Part shown: piece by piece, positions 46,822 through 55,362 of the stretch
Position numbering within the stretch: the stretch's first letter is position 1
Layout of the letters: every line of letters begins with the position of its first letter
Assembly (NCBI GenBank): GCA_016744375.1
Contig: JADGEM010000006.1
Span: forward strand, 31,564-95,563
Length of the DNA: 64,000 nt
Origin: Gammaproteobacteria bacterium
GTDB taxonomy: Bacteria > Pseudomonadota > Gammaproteobacteria > GRL18
Reading direction: 5' to 3'
Position numbers and translations under genes: made by a program
Notes under the pieces: generated by a model
Database searches by the model: none
The model's input: only the letters and a program-made list of their open reading frames with translations
What the model was told of the DNA's origin: nothing

Positions 46822-47457
46822 TCAAATTAATAATGCATCAATTAGACTATGATGCCGGCGGCACTGTGTCGTCTGGCGTAACCGGAAAGCATATATCAGG
46901 GCTTTTAATTCGCCAAGAGCATGTGAGAACTGATCATTAACGATGAGGTACTCAAACTCATCATAGTGTGACAATTGCTCAATGGCTTCATTCATTCGCT
47001 GCTGTATCACTTCATGTGAATCCTGGCCCCGTTCCTGTAAGCGTGATAGAAGCTCTTGACGAGAGGGAGGTAAAATAAAAACGTTGGTGCAGCTGTCAAA
47101 TTGTGTTCTTACCTGTTGCGCACCCTGCCAGTCAATTTCCAGAATGATATCAATACCAGCTTTTAGTTTTTCCTTAATTTGTCTTTTGGAAGTCCCGTAA
47201 TAATTACCAAACACTTCTGCATGTTCAATGAACTGCTCCTCCGCAATCATTTGTTCAAACCGTTCTTTTGTAATGTAGTGATAATCAACACCTTCACGCT
47301 CTCCCGGACGTTTTTCCCGGGTAGTATATGAAACAGACACTTCAATCAGATCCATTTCCTCCAGCAACGCCTTTACTAAACTGGTTTTTCCAGCACCAGA
47401 AGGTGCACTGATAATATATAACATGCCACAATCAGCTTCGGGGCTATGACTAAACAT
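46822..47457 (-). CDS. gmk: Guanylate kinase
   Basis: Phosphorylates GMP to GDP. The 211-residue product has the P-loop ISAPSGAGKTSL (16-27), the Y-T-T-R-x-x-R-P-G-E GMP-binding motif and D-Y-H-Y/F-I-T-K-E-R-F. The N-terminus M-F-S-H-S-P-E-A-D is slightly longer than average. It starts about 20 nt after yicC and precedes rpoZ and spoT. Confidence 0.97.
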   Translation of the reverse strand: MFSHSPEADCGMLYIISAPSGAGKTSLVKALLEEMDLIEVSVSYTTREKRPGEREGVDYHYITKERFEQMIAEEQFIEHAEVFGNYYGTSKRQIKEKLKAGIDIILEIDWQGAQQVRTQFDSCTNVFILPPSRQELLSRLQERGQDSHEVIQQRMNEAIEQLSHYDEFEYLIVNDQFSHALGELKALIYAFRLRQTTQCRRHHSLIDALLI

Positions 47458-47477
47458 AGTTAATTCTCTCTATCCAA

Positions 47478-48344
47478 TTATTCAATATTCTGTATTTGCT
47501 CACGCATCTGCTCAATCAGAACTTTCATATCAACAGAAGCCTGAGTCGTTAATGCCGAAAGCGATTTGGAACCCAATGTATTGGCTTCACGGTTCAACTC
47601 CTGCATCAGGAAGTCCAGACGCCGTCCAACTACTTCGTCTGACTCCATGGTACGATGGACTTCATTAAGATGCGTCTCCAGACGATCAATTTCTTCTGCT
47701 ATATCAGCTTTATGGGTAATATAAACCATTTCCTGCTCAAGACGATTGAGATCCATATCTGCTTTTAAAACCTGTAATTTTTCTTCCAGGCGTTGTCGTT
47801 GTATTTGCAGAAGCTCGGGCATTTCGTTTCTAACTGTTTTAATGATATCCCGCATCTCATCTGAGCGCCGGGTAATCATCAGGGCAAGTGCGCTACCTTC
47901 TCTTTTTTTACTTTCAAACAACTCCTCAAGCACAGACTCTAATAATGGAAATAGAGCTTCATTAAGTGTACTTTGATCGATTGTCTGACTGTCCAGAATA
48001 CCCGGCCAGCTCAACACATCAACGGCATTCACAGGAGCAGCATTATAAATCAGCTTATCGATATCATGCAGAGTTTTGGCAAGCTGTTCTGCCAGTTCCT
48101 GGTTATAATTGACTTGCCCTGTTACTCCGGATTGCACTTTCAAGCGAATAAATACATCCAGCTTGCCACGGTGCAGTTTTGCCTTCACTCGTTCTCTAAT
48201 TGGCATTTCCAGTGCCCTGAACTCATCAGGCAGTTTGATGCTCATTTCTAAAAAACGGTGATTAACACTGCGCAACTCAATTGTAATAGAACCCCATGAA
48301 ACCTTTACTTCTTTTCGGGCATAGGCTGTCATACTCTTAACCAT
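47478..48344 (-). CDS. yicC: YicC family endoribonuclease-like protein
   Basis: A 288-residue YicC/YloC-type protein, a family shown in E. coli to act as an endoribonuclease. The N-terminus V-K-S-M-T-A-Y-A-R and E-L-R-S-V-N-H-R-F-L-E are diagnostic. The C-terminal half is a helical bundle, with E-L-N-R-E-A-N-T-L-G-S-K-S near the end. It heads the yicC-gmk-rpoZ-spoT minus-strand run. Confidence 0.95.
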   Translation of the reverse strand: MVKSMTAYARKEVKVSWGSITIELRSVNHRFLEMSIKLPDEFRALEMPIRERVKAKLHRGKLDVFIRLKVQSGVTGQVNYNQELAEQLAKTLHDIDKLIYNAAPVNAVDVLSWPGILDSQTIDQSTLNEALFPLLESVLEELFESKKREGSALALMITRRSDEMRDIIKTVRNEMPELLQIQRQRLEEKLQVLKADMDLNRLEQEMVYITHKADIAEEIDRLETHLNEVHRTMESDEVVGRRLDFLMQELNREANTLGSKSLSALTTQASVDMKVLIEQMREQIQNIE

Positions 48345-48592
48345 AGAGACTCCAAAATGTTTGCTTGTAACGGCTAAAATAACTCAAAAATCAGTTAAAA
48401 GATTAATACGATGAGTCGTTACGTTTGATTTTCATGAATGATTGTAGCATAGTCGATAGTATTTCTTAGTCTAACTCACTATAATCTTTATTAATGGGCA
48501 TTTTGCACACTATTCCAGATGCTGGTCCACAAAAACGCACCGATATAAACAAATATAGTACGCACTTAAATTGACAGGATTATTTAACACCT

Positions 48593-49555
48593 ATGGCGCA
48601 TAATATAGCCCCATTACCAAATGGCACTCAAGTCGATGAGTACATCATTGACAGCGTACTGGGCGGTGGTGGATTCAGTATTGTTTATAATGCACATTTA
48701 GTGTCTGACGATGTTCAGACAGTCATTATCAAAGAATTTATGCCCAAAAAGCTTGCCGTTCGTATTAACGATACGGACGTAACGAGTCTGGACCCATCTG
48801 CACCAGAATCCTACAATAAAGGACGAAAGCTTTTTTTTCAGGAAGCAAGCACACTTGCCACCCTGAAACACCCTAATATTGTTGATGTCACCAATTTTTT
48901 TCAAACCAACGGCACAGCTTACATGGTGATGAAAGATGAGAAAGGCGTTAATTTACAGGATTATATTCGTAAATATAAAGGAAAGTTGAGTGAGAAGCTC
49001 CTGCGAAAGGTTTTCCCGCAATTATTATCCGGAGTAAAACTTTTACATGATAAAGACTTACTTCACCTGGATATTAAGCCCAGTAATATTCACTTGAGAC
49101 AGGGTGGACGACCATTATTGCTGGACTTTGGTGCTGTCAGAGAAAAAATGAAAACTCGCCTCTACGATGCCCGTATTGTTGCAACCGCAGGTTTTGCTCC
49201 TATTGAGCAGGTCACTGAACGGGGTTATATGGGGCCATGGACCGATATATATGCCATAGGTGCCACAATGAGAAGTTGTATCGAAGGCTCCCCACCACCG
49301 CCCGCCAATAAGCGAAAAGACCATAATGACCCAATGAAACCAGCAGTGGATGCTTTTAAAAGAAAGTACAGCAGAATATTGTTGGAAGCCATTGACTGGG
49401 CAATGGAGCCTGATCAACGATTGCGACCTCAAACATGTGATGAGTTATTGAACATGCTTAAGCAGATGCCAGAAGAAGATGAACCTTCATCATTACTCGA
49501 TAAGTTAAATTTGGATTCAATTGCCAAAGTCCTGCCCTGGACAAAATCTAAATAA
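48593..49555 (+). CDS. Hanks-type Ser/Thr protein kinase
   Basis: A 320-residue cytoplasmic eukaryotic-like kinase. The Gly loop is VLGGGGFS. The VAIK-type lysine lies in VIIKEFMP, the catalytic loop is HLDIKPSN (HLD replacing HRD) and the metal motif is LLDFGAVR. A P-I-E-Q-type activation segment (A-T-A-G-F-A-P-I-E-Q) is followed by W-T-D-I-Y-A-I-G. There is no membrane helix or sensor domain. In other gammaproteobacteria such kinases near rph often pair with a PP2C phosphatase, and none is visible here. It is divergent from yicC. Confidence 0.92.
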   Translation: MAHNIAPLPNGTQVDEYIIDSVLGGGGFSIVYNAHLVSDDVQTVIIKEFMPKKLAVRINDTDVTSLDPSAPESYNKGRKLFFQEASTLATLKHPNIVDVTNFFQTNGTAYMVMKDEKGVNLQDYIRKYKGKLSEKLLRKVFPQLLSGVKLLHDKDLLHLDIKPSNIHLRQGGRPLLLDFGAVREKMKTRLYDARIVATAGFAPIEQVTERGYMGPWTDIYAIGATMRSCIEGSPPPPANKRKDHNDPMKPAVDAFKRKYSRILLEAIDWAMEPDQRLRPQTCDELLNMLKQMPEEDEPSSLLDKLNLDSIAKVLPWTKSK

Positions 49556-49614
49556 AGATAATGCCTGTCTCAGACTGACATACAAGTCATACCATGAGCT
49601 ACTATCCTAAAAAA

Positions 49615-50022
49615 TCAGGTGACACCTTTAGAAAGCAAAAACTGTGTATAAGCCATATCCGTTTTTAAAATATGATTGAGCAACCATTCTTTTAAGAACA
49701 CCATCACTTCAATACCAATTATGAAATCACCATCATTCATTTTTTGTTGTAAATTGACAATCTGGTTGATCAGTGCCTCATGTTCATTTTTATGCGCCTG
49801 AGTTTCCTCATAACCATATTGTGAAAAAAGCGCCTCTTCATAGCCAAAATGTTTCACTGTATAGACGGCTAAAGCATCAAATATCTTTACCAGAATATCA
49901 TCAGCCTGCCCTTCAGCTAAAGCATCATTCAGGGCATTAATCATATTGATTAGTTTTTTGTGTTGCTCATCGATTGAAGCAATGCCAACACTCAATTGTT
50001 TGTTCCACTGGATCAGCGGCAT
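49615..50022 (-). CDS. Bacteriohemerythrin
   Basis: A 135-residue single-domain hemerythrin with the di-iron ligand pattern: H in D-E-Q-H-K-K-L, H-F-x-x-E-E in V-K-H-F-G-Y-E-E, H-K-N-E-H in A-H-K-N-E-H, and a late H-I-L-K-T-D. The early W-N-K-Q-L-S-V-G-I string is typical. It probably binds oxygen as a store or sensor. It is a single gene between the convergent kinase and the DsrE2-like gene. Confidence 0.93.
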   Translation of the reverse strand: MPLIQWNKQLSVGIASIDEQHKKLINMINALNDALAEGQADDILVKIFDALAVYTVKHFGYEEALFSQYGYEETQAHKNEHEALINQIVNLQQKMNDGDFIIGIEVMVFLKEWLLNHILKTDMAYTQFLLSKGVT

Positions 50023-50123
50023 TCAGCTGCCCCCTTTTTTTAATGAACGAGAATTTATAATATTATTAAAAGTATAATTCATTAAATCAAGGGAAACCAG
50101 TACCTGACTATCCAGTATTCAGT

Positions 50124-50756
50124 TCAAATAAATAAACTCACATCTGCTTTTGCTGCAATAGGTAAAAAGCTGGCAGCCCCAACCCATTCACTGACTTCAT
50201 CAATAAACTCATCCTGTGAAAAATTAAAAAGATCGACTGTCATTTGACAAGCGACCATATTAACGCCTGCTTCAAGAGATAATTCTCTGAGCTCATCAAT
50301 ACCAGCCACACCTTTTGCTTTTGTCGTTTGCTGCATCATCACAGTGGCCAAATTTTCAAATCCCGGAATGTTAGATGAAACCGCATTGGGTATATTAATA
50401 TCAATCTCTTTTAACCATTGCGGGCCAAAGGGCATTTTCATCGGCATAGCAGGATTACCCAGAGGACTGACTTTAAGCTTGAGATCCTTTTTAAGCAATT
50501 CTAATCCGTAAAAAGTAAAAAAGATTGAAACATCCCAACCCAGTGCAGCAGCAGTGGAAGCCAGGATAAAAGGAGGATAAGCCATATCCATAGTGCCTTT
50601 AGTGGCAATAATGGTCATAGAGGGGATCTTATTATCCTCATGCTTTTCCATCTCTTCCTCAAATTTTTGATGAAACCAGGAATCCAGTTCTTCTGGTTTT
50701 ATCAATAAATTATCCGCAATCGTTTCATTTTTTACAGCAAGTTCAACTGACATCAT
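50124..50756 (-). CDS. DsrE2-type (DsrE/F/DrsH-like) protein
   Basis: A 210-residue protein of the DsrE superfamily. It has a Rossmann-like fold with I-I-A-T-K-G-T-M-D, a hydrophobic region F-I-L-A-S-T-A-A-A-L-G-W-D-V, F-F-T-F-Y-G-L-E-L-L, and a conserved cysteine in V-A-C-Q-M-T typical of sulfur-carrying DsrE2. Two adjacent ATGs (50756, 50753) follow AAGGAG, with 50753 better spaced. A frame reaching 50876 would translate through an operator-like palindrome and is unlikely. It follows the TetR gene on the same strand and may feed sulfur from Sox-related oxidation. Confidence 0.85.
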   Translation of the reverse strand: MMSVELAVKNETIADNLLIKPEELDSWFHQKFEEEMEKHEDNKIPSMTIIATKGTMDMAYPPFILASTAAALGWDVSIFFTFYGLELLKKDLKLKVSPLGNPAMPMKMPFGPQWLKEIDINIPNAVSSNIPGFENLATVMMQQTTKAKGVAGIDELRELSLEAGVNMVACQMTVDLFNFSQDEFIDEVSEWVGAASFLPIAAKADVSLFI

Positions 50757-50852
50757 ACTTCTCCTTTTGGACATTTGAGTAATCTCTTCTACCTGCTTAG
50801 CAGGTGCAATCGAGATCGGTTTAATATTCTCAAAATCTTTCACGACAAACAG

Positions 50853-50862
50853 ACCGGTCGGT
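50853..50862. promoter_or_regulatory. TetR operator-like palindrome ahead of the DsrE2 gene
   Basis: ACCGGTCGGT, an ACCG-N2-CGGT palindrome embedded in GACCGGTCGG, about 100 bp before the DsrE2 start. A matching ACCGCTCGGT lies just before tetR, so both genes may be controlled by the same repressor. Confidence 0.5.
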
Positions 50863-50908
50863 TTATAACCACGCAAATAAAAAGGCCGCGCCCAGCATAT
50901 ATTAAATT

Positions 50909-50916
50909 GACCGGTC
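50909..50916. promoter_or_regulatory. Second GACCGGTC palindrome in the tetR-dsrE2 gap
   Basis: A perfect 8-bp GACCGGTC palindrome lies in the tetR-dsrE2 gap, 56 bp from the neighbouring site at 50853. It is shorter than the other two sites and lacks the trailing GGT, so its role is weaker. Confidence 0.4.
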
Positions 50917-50935
50917 TACTATTATTATTCCGATA

Positions 50936-50959
50936 TAATAAGTGAAATATCACTTATTA
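50936..50959. other. AT-rich 10-bp palindrome after tetR
   Basis: TAATAAGTGA and TCACTTATTA are perfect inverse complements with a 4-nt centre, lying about 35 nt downstream of the tetR stop. It may be a weak terminator or a binding site. The stem is too AT-rich for a confident terminator. Confidence 0.5.
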
Positions 50960-50993
50960 ATCACATCGTAACCGCAGAATTTAAGTTAAATAG

Positions 50994-51605
50994 CTACTGT
51001 TTGTTTGCTTTAAAACCAATTAATTTAGAAACATGAGGCAGTAATTGCTTGATGACTTCGGGATCATTTTTCGTCTTAGCCATCAACAGTACACCTTCGC
51101 CATACGCCAGACAAACCTGGGCAAGCTCCAATGTATCTGATTCACTGTCAATCTCACCTACAGCTTTAGCATCATCTAAGACATCAACAAAGACATAAAA
51201 AATTGACTCAAATAACATTTCTACTTTTTTTCGTATTTTTTCGTCCTGAGTACTCATTTCCAGAGCAATATTGCCCATAGGACAGCCTAGCACATAACCA
51301 TATTCTTCTTTGATCTGCACCTGATACTGATACGCATATTCAATAAACCGTTCAAACCGTTTTGCCGGCGTCAAATCTTTTGCAAATGCAGGCATTAAGA
51401 TGCTTTTAATCATTTGCATCTTAAGCTGTTCCAGTACTTCGACTGTGAGCGCACTTTTTGAAGAGAAAAAGTGGTAAAAACTTCCTTTCTGCACTTTTGC
51501 ATCCTTGCATATCTCTTGCACACCCACATCACTATAACTTCTGGAATACATTAATTGTTGTGCGCTATCCAACAAACGTTGTCTGGTTTCCTGACCTTTG
51601 GACAT
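50994..51605 (-). CDS. TetR/AcrR family transcriptional regulator
   Basis: A 203-residue repressor-type protein. The N-terminal helix-turn-helix is clear: T-R-Q-R-L-L-D-S-A, V-G-V-Q-E-I-C-K-D-A-K-V-Q-K-G-S-F-Y-H-F-F. The C-terminal part carries the G-C-P-M-G-N-I-A-L-E-M string of the LmrA/YxaF-like TetR subgroup. Palindromes ACCG-N2-CGGT occur just upstream of its start and upstream of the DsrE2 gene, which points to autoregulation and control of its neighbour. Confidence 0.93.
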   Translation of the reverse strand: MSKGQETRQRLLDSAQQLMYSRSYSDVGVQEICKDAKVQKGSFYHFFSSKSALTVEVLEQLKMQMIKSILMPAFAKDLTPAKRFERFIEYAYQYQVQIKEEYGYVLGCPMGNIALEMSTQDEKIRKKVEMLFESIFYVFVDVLDDAKAVGEIDSESDTLELAQVCLAYGEGVLLMAKTKNDPEVIKQLLPHVSKLIGFKANKQ

Positions 51606-51642
51606 AGTACTTTTAACCTTTGACTTAATTTCATTCTAGTTG

Positions 51643-51652
51643 ACCGCTCGGT
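51643..51652. promoter_or_regulatory. TetR operator-like palindrome ahead of tetR
   Basis: ACCGCTCGGT (ACCG-N2-CGGT) lies 38 bp upstream of the tetR start, embedded in GTTGACCGCTCGGTAAAGTC. It shares its half-sites with the site at 50853. Confidence 0.5.
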
Positions 51653-51787
51653 AAAGTCAACCTTTTTATTAAATTTATATCAGAAAATAGCAATATTCTT
51701 ACGTATTTCTATTATCAGAATGTTATAATTTTATCACTTTTTCGCTTATTTTATTTATATTTATCTAATCCACAGGAACATAACTCT

Positions 51788-52519
51788 ATGAGCTCCACCG
51801 GAACGAAACGTCCCAGCGGTCGCGCTAATGATGAGCAGCGCATTGTCAAAATCACCCGTAATTATACTAAACATGCCGAAGGTTCAGTCTTGATTGAAAG
51901 CGGTGAAACCAAAGTGCTCTGTACTGCATCTGTTGAAAACCGGGTTCCAGGATTTTTAAGAGGTAAGGGCCAGGGTTGGGTCACTGCTGAATATGGCATG
52001 CTGCCGCGCTCAACCGGAAACAGGATGCGTCGTGAATCCTCTGCTGGTAAGCAAAGTGGACGAACCATGGAGATTCAACGTCTTATCGGCCGCTCTTTGC
52101 GGGCTGTCATTGATCTGGAAGCATTGGGTGAAAATACCATTACTCTGGATTGTGATGTGATACAGGCAGACGGCGGCACTCGTACAGCTTCAATCACTGG
52201 TGCTTATGTGGCTCTGGTTGATGCAGTGAACCACATGCTAAAAAAGAACATAATTACTAAAAGCCCTGTTCATGGCCATGTCGCTTCAATCTCTGTCGGC
52301 ATCTATAATGGCAAGCCAGTACTGGATCTGGATTATGACGAAGATTCTAACGCTGAAACCGATATGAACATAGTTATGAATGAAGCCGGTGGTTTTATTG
52401 AAGTTCAGGGTACTGCTGAAGGCCATGCATTTCAGCCTGAAGAATTAACTGCTATGCTGGAACTAGGCAAAAAAGGCATTACACATCTTATCGAAAAACA
52501 AACCGAAGTACTGGCATAA
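51788..52519 (+). CDS. rph: Ribonuclease PH
   Basis: A phosphorolytic 3'-5' exoribonuclease for tRNA maturation. The 243-residue product has R-P-S-G-R at the N-terminus, [30 protein letters not shown] and [18 protein letters not shown], all in order. The C-terminus is full length. rdgB follows after 15 nt with its own AGGAGT-like site. Confidence 0.97.
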   Translation: MSSTGTKRPSGRANDEQRIVKITRNYTKHAEGSVLIESGETKVLCTASVENRVPGFLRGKGQGWVTAEYGMLPRSTGNRMRRESSAGKQSGRTMEIQRLIGRSLRAVIDLEALGENTITLDCDVIQADGGTRTASITGAYVALVDAVNHMLKKNIITKSPVHGHVASISVGIYNGKPVLDLDYDEDSNAETDMNIVMNEAGGFIEVQGTAEGHAFQPEELTAMLELGKKGITHLIEKQTEVLA

Positions 52520-52534
52520 GTCCGGGAGTAAAAA

Positions 52535-53176
52535 ATGAGTTTAGAAAATAAAATTGTTTTAGCCAGTGGTAACAAAGGTAAAGTCAGAGAGTTTGTTAAA
52601 ATGTTCACCGATCTGGGCATCAATATTATTCCTCAGACTGAATTAGGAGTGGGTGATGTTCCAGAAACTGGCACAACATTTGTAGAGAATGCCATAATCA
52701 AAGCACGCTATGCCTCTGAAATTACAGGCATGCCAGCCATTGCGGATGACTCTGGAATTGAAGTCGATTACCTTAACGGTACACCAGGCATATACTCAGC
52801 ACGTTATTCAACACTAGGCGGTGATAAGGGTGAATACGGCGGTTCAACAAAAGATGAGAATAATAATTTAAAATTACTGAAGGCATTAAAAGATGTCGAC
52901 GATGATGCACTTCGCAGCGCTCGCTACCAGTGTATTCTTGTCTATATGCGTCATGCCGCCGATCCCACGCCCATCATTTGCCAAGCCGCCTGGGAAGGAA
53001 TTATTATGCATGAGGAGGTGGGTGATAATGGCTTTGGCTACGATCCACTATTTTGGGTTCCAGAACATAAAATGTCCTCAGCACAACTTGATCCAGACAT
53101 CAAAAATAGCATGAGTCATCGTGGCAAGGCTTTACGCTTATTGCATGATGAGTTAACTGCCTTATATAAAAAATAA
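52535..53176 (+). CDS. rdgB: XTP/dITP pyrophosphatase (RdgB)
   Basis: Removes non-canonical purine triphosphates from the nucleotide pool. The 213-residue protein contains V-L-A-S-G-N-K-G-K-V-R-E, F-V-E-N-A-I-I-K-A-R-Y, A-D-D-S-G-I-E-V-D-Y-L, G-I-Y-S-A-R-Y and F-G-Y-D-P-L-F, with S-H-R-G-K-A near the C-terminus. It lies in an rph-rdgB pair common in gammaproteobacteria. Confidence 0.97.
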   Translation: MSLENKIVLASGNKGKVREFVKMFTDLGINIIPQTELGVGDVPETGTTFVENAIIKARYASEITGMPAIADDSGIEVDYLNGTPGIYSARYSTLGGDKGEYGGSTKDENNNLKLLKALKDVDDDALRSARYQCILVYMRHAADPTPIICQAAWEGIIMHEEVGDNGFGYDPLFWVPEHKMSSAQLDPDIKNSMSHRGKALRLLHDELTALYKK

Positions 53177-53190
53177 TCAGGAGTAAATAC

Positions 53191-53703
53191 ATGTTCAGCC
53201 CGGTCTCTTTTCGACAAGCAACCCGGGCTGATCTTGAAGAGATTCTGCACTTCCCCCTCAATGAAACCGAGCTTTTTTATTTCTTTCCTTCTGCACATTA
53301 CCCTTTAAACATAAAGCAACTGGACAAACAACTCAGCAATCGCCATGAGTCAACAGTCATGATTGAACACACACCGCAAGGCAAGAAAAGCATTATTGGT
53401 TTTGCTAATTTCTATAACGTTGAAAACAGAAATATTGCCTTTATCGGCAATGTAATTATCAAACCTGAAAAAAGGCGACAGGGCTTTGGAAAAAAACTAA
53501 TAAAGACGATGCTAAATTTTGGGTTTGAGAAATTAAAACTACAAGAAGTACATCTCTCATGTTACAACGCCAATACCAAAGCCCTGTTATTTTATAAAAA
53601 TCTCGGCTTTGAATCCTATGCAATTGAGACCCGTAAAGATTTGCACAAACAGCCAACGGCATTGGTTCATCTAAAGATAAAGAAAGGAGGGGCATTCGAA
53701 TAA
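53191..53703 (+). CDS. GNAT-family N-acetyltransferase
   Basis: A 170-residue single-domain acetyltransferase. The acetyl-CoA motif is R-R-Q-G-F-G-K-K-L (R/Q-x-x-G-x-G/A), preceded by the strand I-A-F-I-G-N-V-I-I-K-P and followed by L-S-C-Y-N-A-N-T-K-A-L-L-F-Y-K-N-L-G-F. The substrate is unknown. AGGAG is 8 nt before the ATG, and it follows rdgB closely, so it may share that transcript. It is convergent with hemN. Confidence 0.88.
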   Translation: MFSPVSFRQATRADLEEILHFPLNETELFYFFPSAHYPLNIKQLDKQLSNRHESTVMIEHTPQGKKSIIGFANFYNVENRNIAFIGNVIIKPEKRRQGFGKKLIKTMLNFGFEKLKLQEVHLSCYNANTKALLFYKNLGFESYAIETRKDLHKQPTALVHLKIKKGGAFE

Positions 53704-53735
53704 GTACACCCCTATTTTTGATTGATCAATAAATA

Positions 53736-55118
53736 TCAGATCAATTTTGAAAAACGCTGAGTTTCTTCATCCGGTTTGATATATCGATCAAACACCATAC
53801 AGATATTACGGATCAACAAGCGGCCCCTTGATGTTACTTCAATCGAATGCTCATCCATGGTGATCAACCCATCATCAACCATGATTTTATAACGCTCTAA
53901 TTCATCTGAAAAATAGTCATTAAAGTTAATATTATATTGCTTTTCTACATTCTCAAAATTCAATTTAAAGTGGCAGATAAGCTGCATGATTGCTTCACGG
54001 CGGATCAGATCATCATTGTCAATTTCTACCCCTCTGAAAACAGCTAATTCGCCCTGATCAATTTTTGCATTATATTCATCCATAGTCCGTGCATTCTGTG
54101 CAAAGCTATTGGCAATCGTTCCAATGGATGTAATACCAATCCCCACCAGATCGCAGTCTGCATGAGTTGCATAGCCCTGAAAATTTCGATAGAGTTCGCC
54201 ATTCTTTTGTGCAATGGTCAGTTCATCATCCGGTTTGGCAAAATGATCCATTCCAATATACACATAACCTGCGTTAGTTAATTTCTCCATACAATGTTTG
54301 AAGATTTCCAGCTTGGTCGCAGCAGATGGCAAATCATCTTCATTAATTCGACGCTGTGGTTTGAAACGTTCTGGCAAGTGAGCATAGTTAAAAACGGAAA
54401 CTCTGTCAGGACTTATCTCAATCAATTCATCCAGCGTCTGATCAAAACTTTCAACCGTTTGCAACGGCAGTCCATAAATCAAATCTACACTGATGGATTT
54501 AAAATTTTCTTCTCTGGCAGCAGTTAATGCAGCCAAAGTTTCTTCACGACTTTGAATACGATTAACCGCTTTTTGTACCGCTGGGTTAAAATCCTGAACC
54601 CCCAAACTCATGCGGTTAAAGCCCAGCTCCCTGAGCAACTTAATACTCTCACGACTCACTTCACGTGGATCAATCTCAATTGAATACTCCCCGGAATCAT
54701 CATCATGCAGGTTAAAATGTTTACGGGTCACTGCCATCAGTTCACGCATTTCATCATGACTAATAAAAGTAGGTGTACCGCCCCCCCAATGCAGTTGATC
54801 AACCTTGCGTGATGGGTCAAAGAGTTTGGCCTGCATTTCAATTTCTTTATAAACACGCTCTAAATAAGGGGCTGCTTTGGAACGGTCTTTGGTAACAACT
54901 TTGTTGCATCCACAATAAAAACAAACGGTATCACAAAAGGGAATATGAAAATAAAGCGATAGTGCCCGGTCAGACTGATTGGATTTTTCAGCAAATTTTT
55001 TATAGGTTTCAGCCGTGTATTCTTCTCCAAACTGTACTGCGGTTGGATATGATGTATAACGTGGTCCTGCTTTGTCGTACCGCTTAATAAGTTGTGGATC
55101 AAACTCGACATTTGCCAT
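53736..55118 (-). CDS. hemN: Oxygen-independent coproporphyrinogen III oxidase
   Basis: A radical-SAM enzyme of heme synthesis under low oxygen. The 460-residue protein carries the iron-sulfur motif C62-D-T-V-C66-F-Y-C69-G-C71 and the HemN hallmarks A-G-P-R-Y-T-S-Y-P-T, L-H-W-G-G-G-T-P-T-F and E-I-D-P-R-E-V, plus a C-terminal R-G-R-L-L-I-R-N-I-C. This is full HemN rather than HemW. A perfect-stem repeat lies upstream at 55240-55330. Confidence 0.96.
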   Translation of the reverse strand: MANVEFDPQLIKRYDKAGPRYTSYPTAVQFGEEYTAETYKKFAEKSNQSDRALSLYFHIPFCDTVCFYCGCNKVVTKDRSKAAPYLERVYKEIEMQAKLFDPSRKVDQLHWGGGTPTFISHDEMRELMAVTRKHFNLHDDDSGEYSIEIDPREVSRESIKLLRELGFNRMSLGVQDFNPAVQKAVNRIQSREETLAALTAAREENFKSISVDLIYGLPLQTVESFDQTLDELIEISPDRVSVFNYAHLPERFKPQRRINEDDLPSAATKLEIFKHCMEKLTNAGYVYIGMDHFAKPDDELTIAQKNGELYRNFQGYATHADCDLVGIGITSIGTIANSFAQNARTMDEYNAKIDQGELAVFRGVEIDNDDLIRREAIMQLICHFKLNFENVEKQYNINFNDYFSDELERYKIMVDDGLITMDEHSIEVTSRGRLLIRNICMVFDRYIKPDEETQRFSKLI

Positions 55119-55239
55119 ATTGTGTATCCTGAGCCTTTGGCCTGAATTTATATTGAGATAACGGCATATTATGCCAGTTTAAAGGTAAGGAAACCAGCAA
55201 TCAGAAGCCAGCATAAAATAGAGAGGCTTCTAATACAAT

Positions 55240-55330
55240 GTGCACTGAGTATCCACTCCGATTATTTATTATTGTGCGATTTGACGCAGTCCGAGCACAA
55301 TAATAAATAATCGGAGTGGATACGGTCTCT
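55240..55330 (+). repeat. Palindromic repeat with conserved 19-nt loop, copy B
   Basis: A perfect 27-bp inverted repeat (55250-55276 with 55296-55322) encloses a 19-nt loop (CGATTTGACGCAGTCCGAG) that matches the loop of copy A at 14 of 19 positions. Outside the stem, the ACTGAG-like start and ACGGTCTCT end also match. It lies between hemN and the CbiM-like gene. Confidence 0.85.
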
Positions 55331-55362
55331 CGGTAAATAATATTCACCATTTAGAACGTTAT

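Noticed and set aside
50757..50876. N-terminal extension of the DsrE2-like gene
   Set aside because: The extension would translate through an operator-like palindrome, lacks a ribosome-binding site and has no family similarity. AAGGAG precedes the later ATGs.
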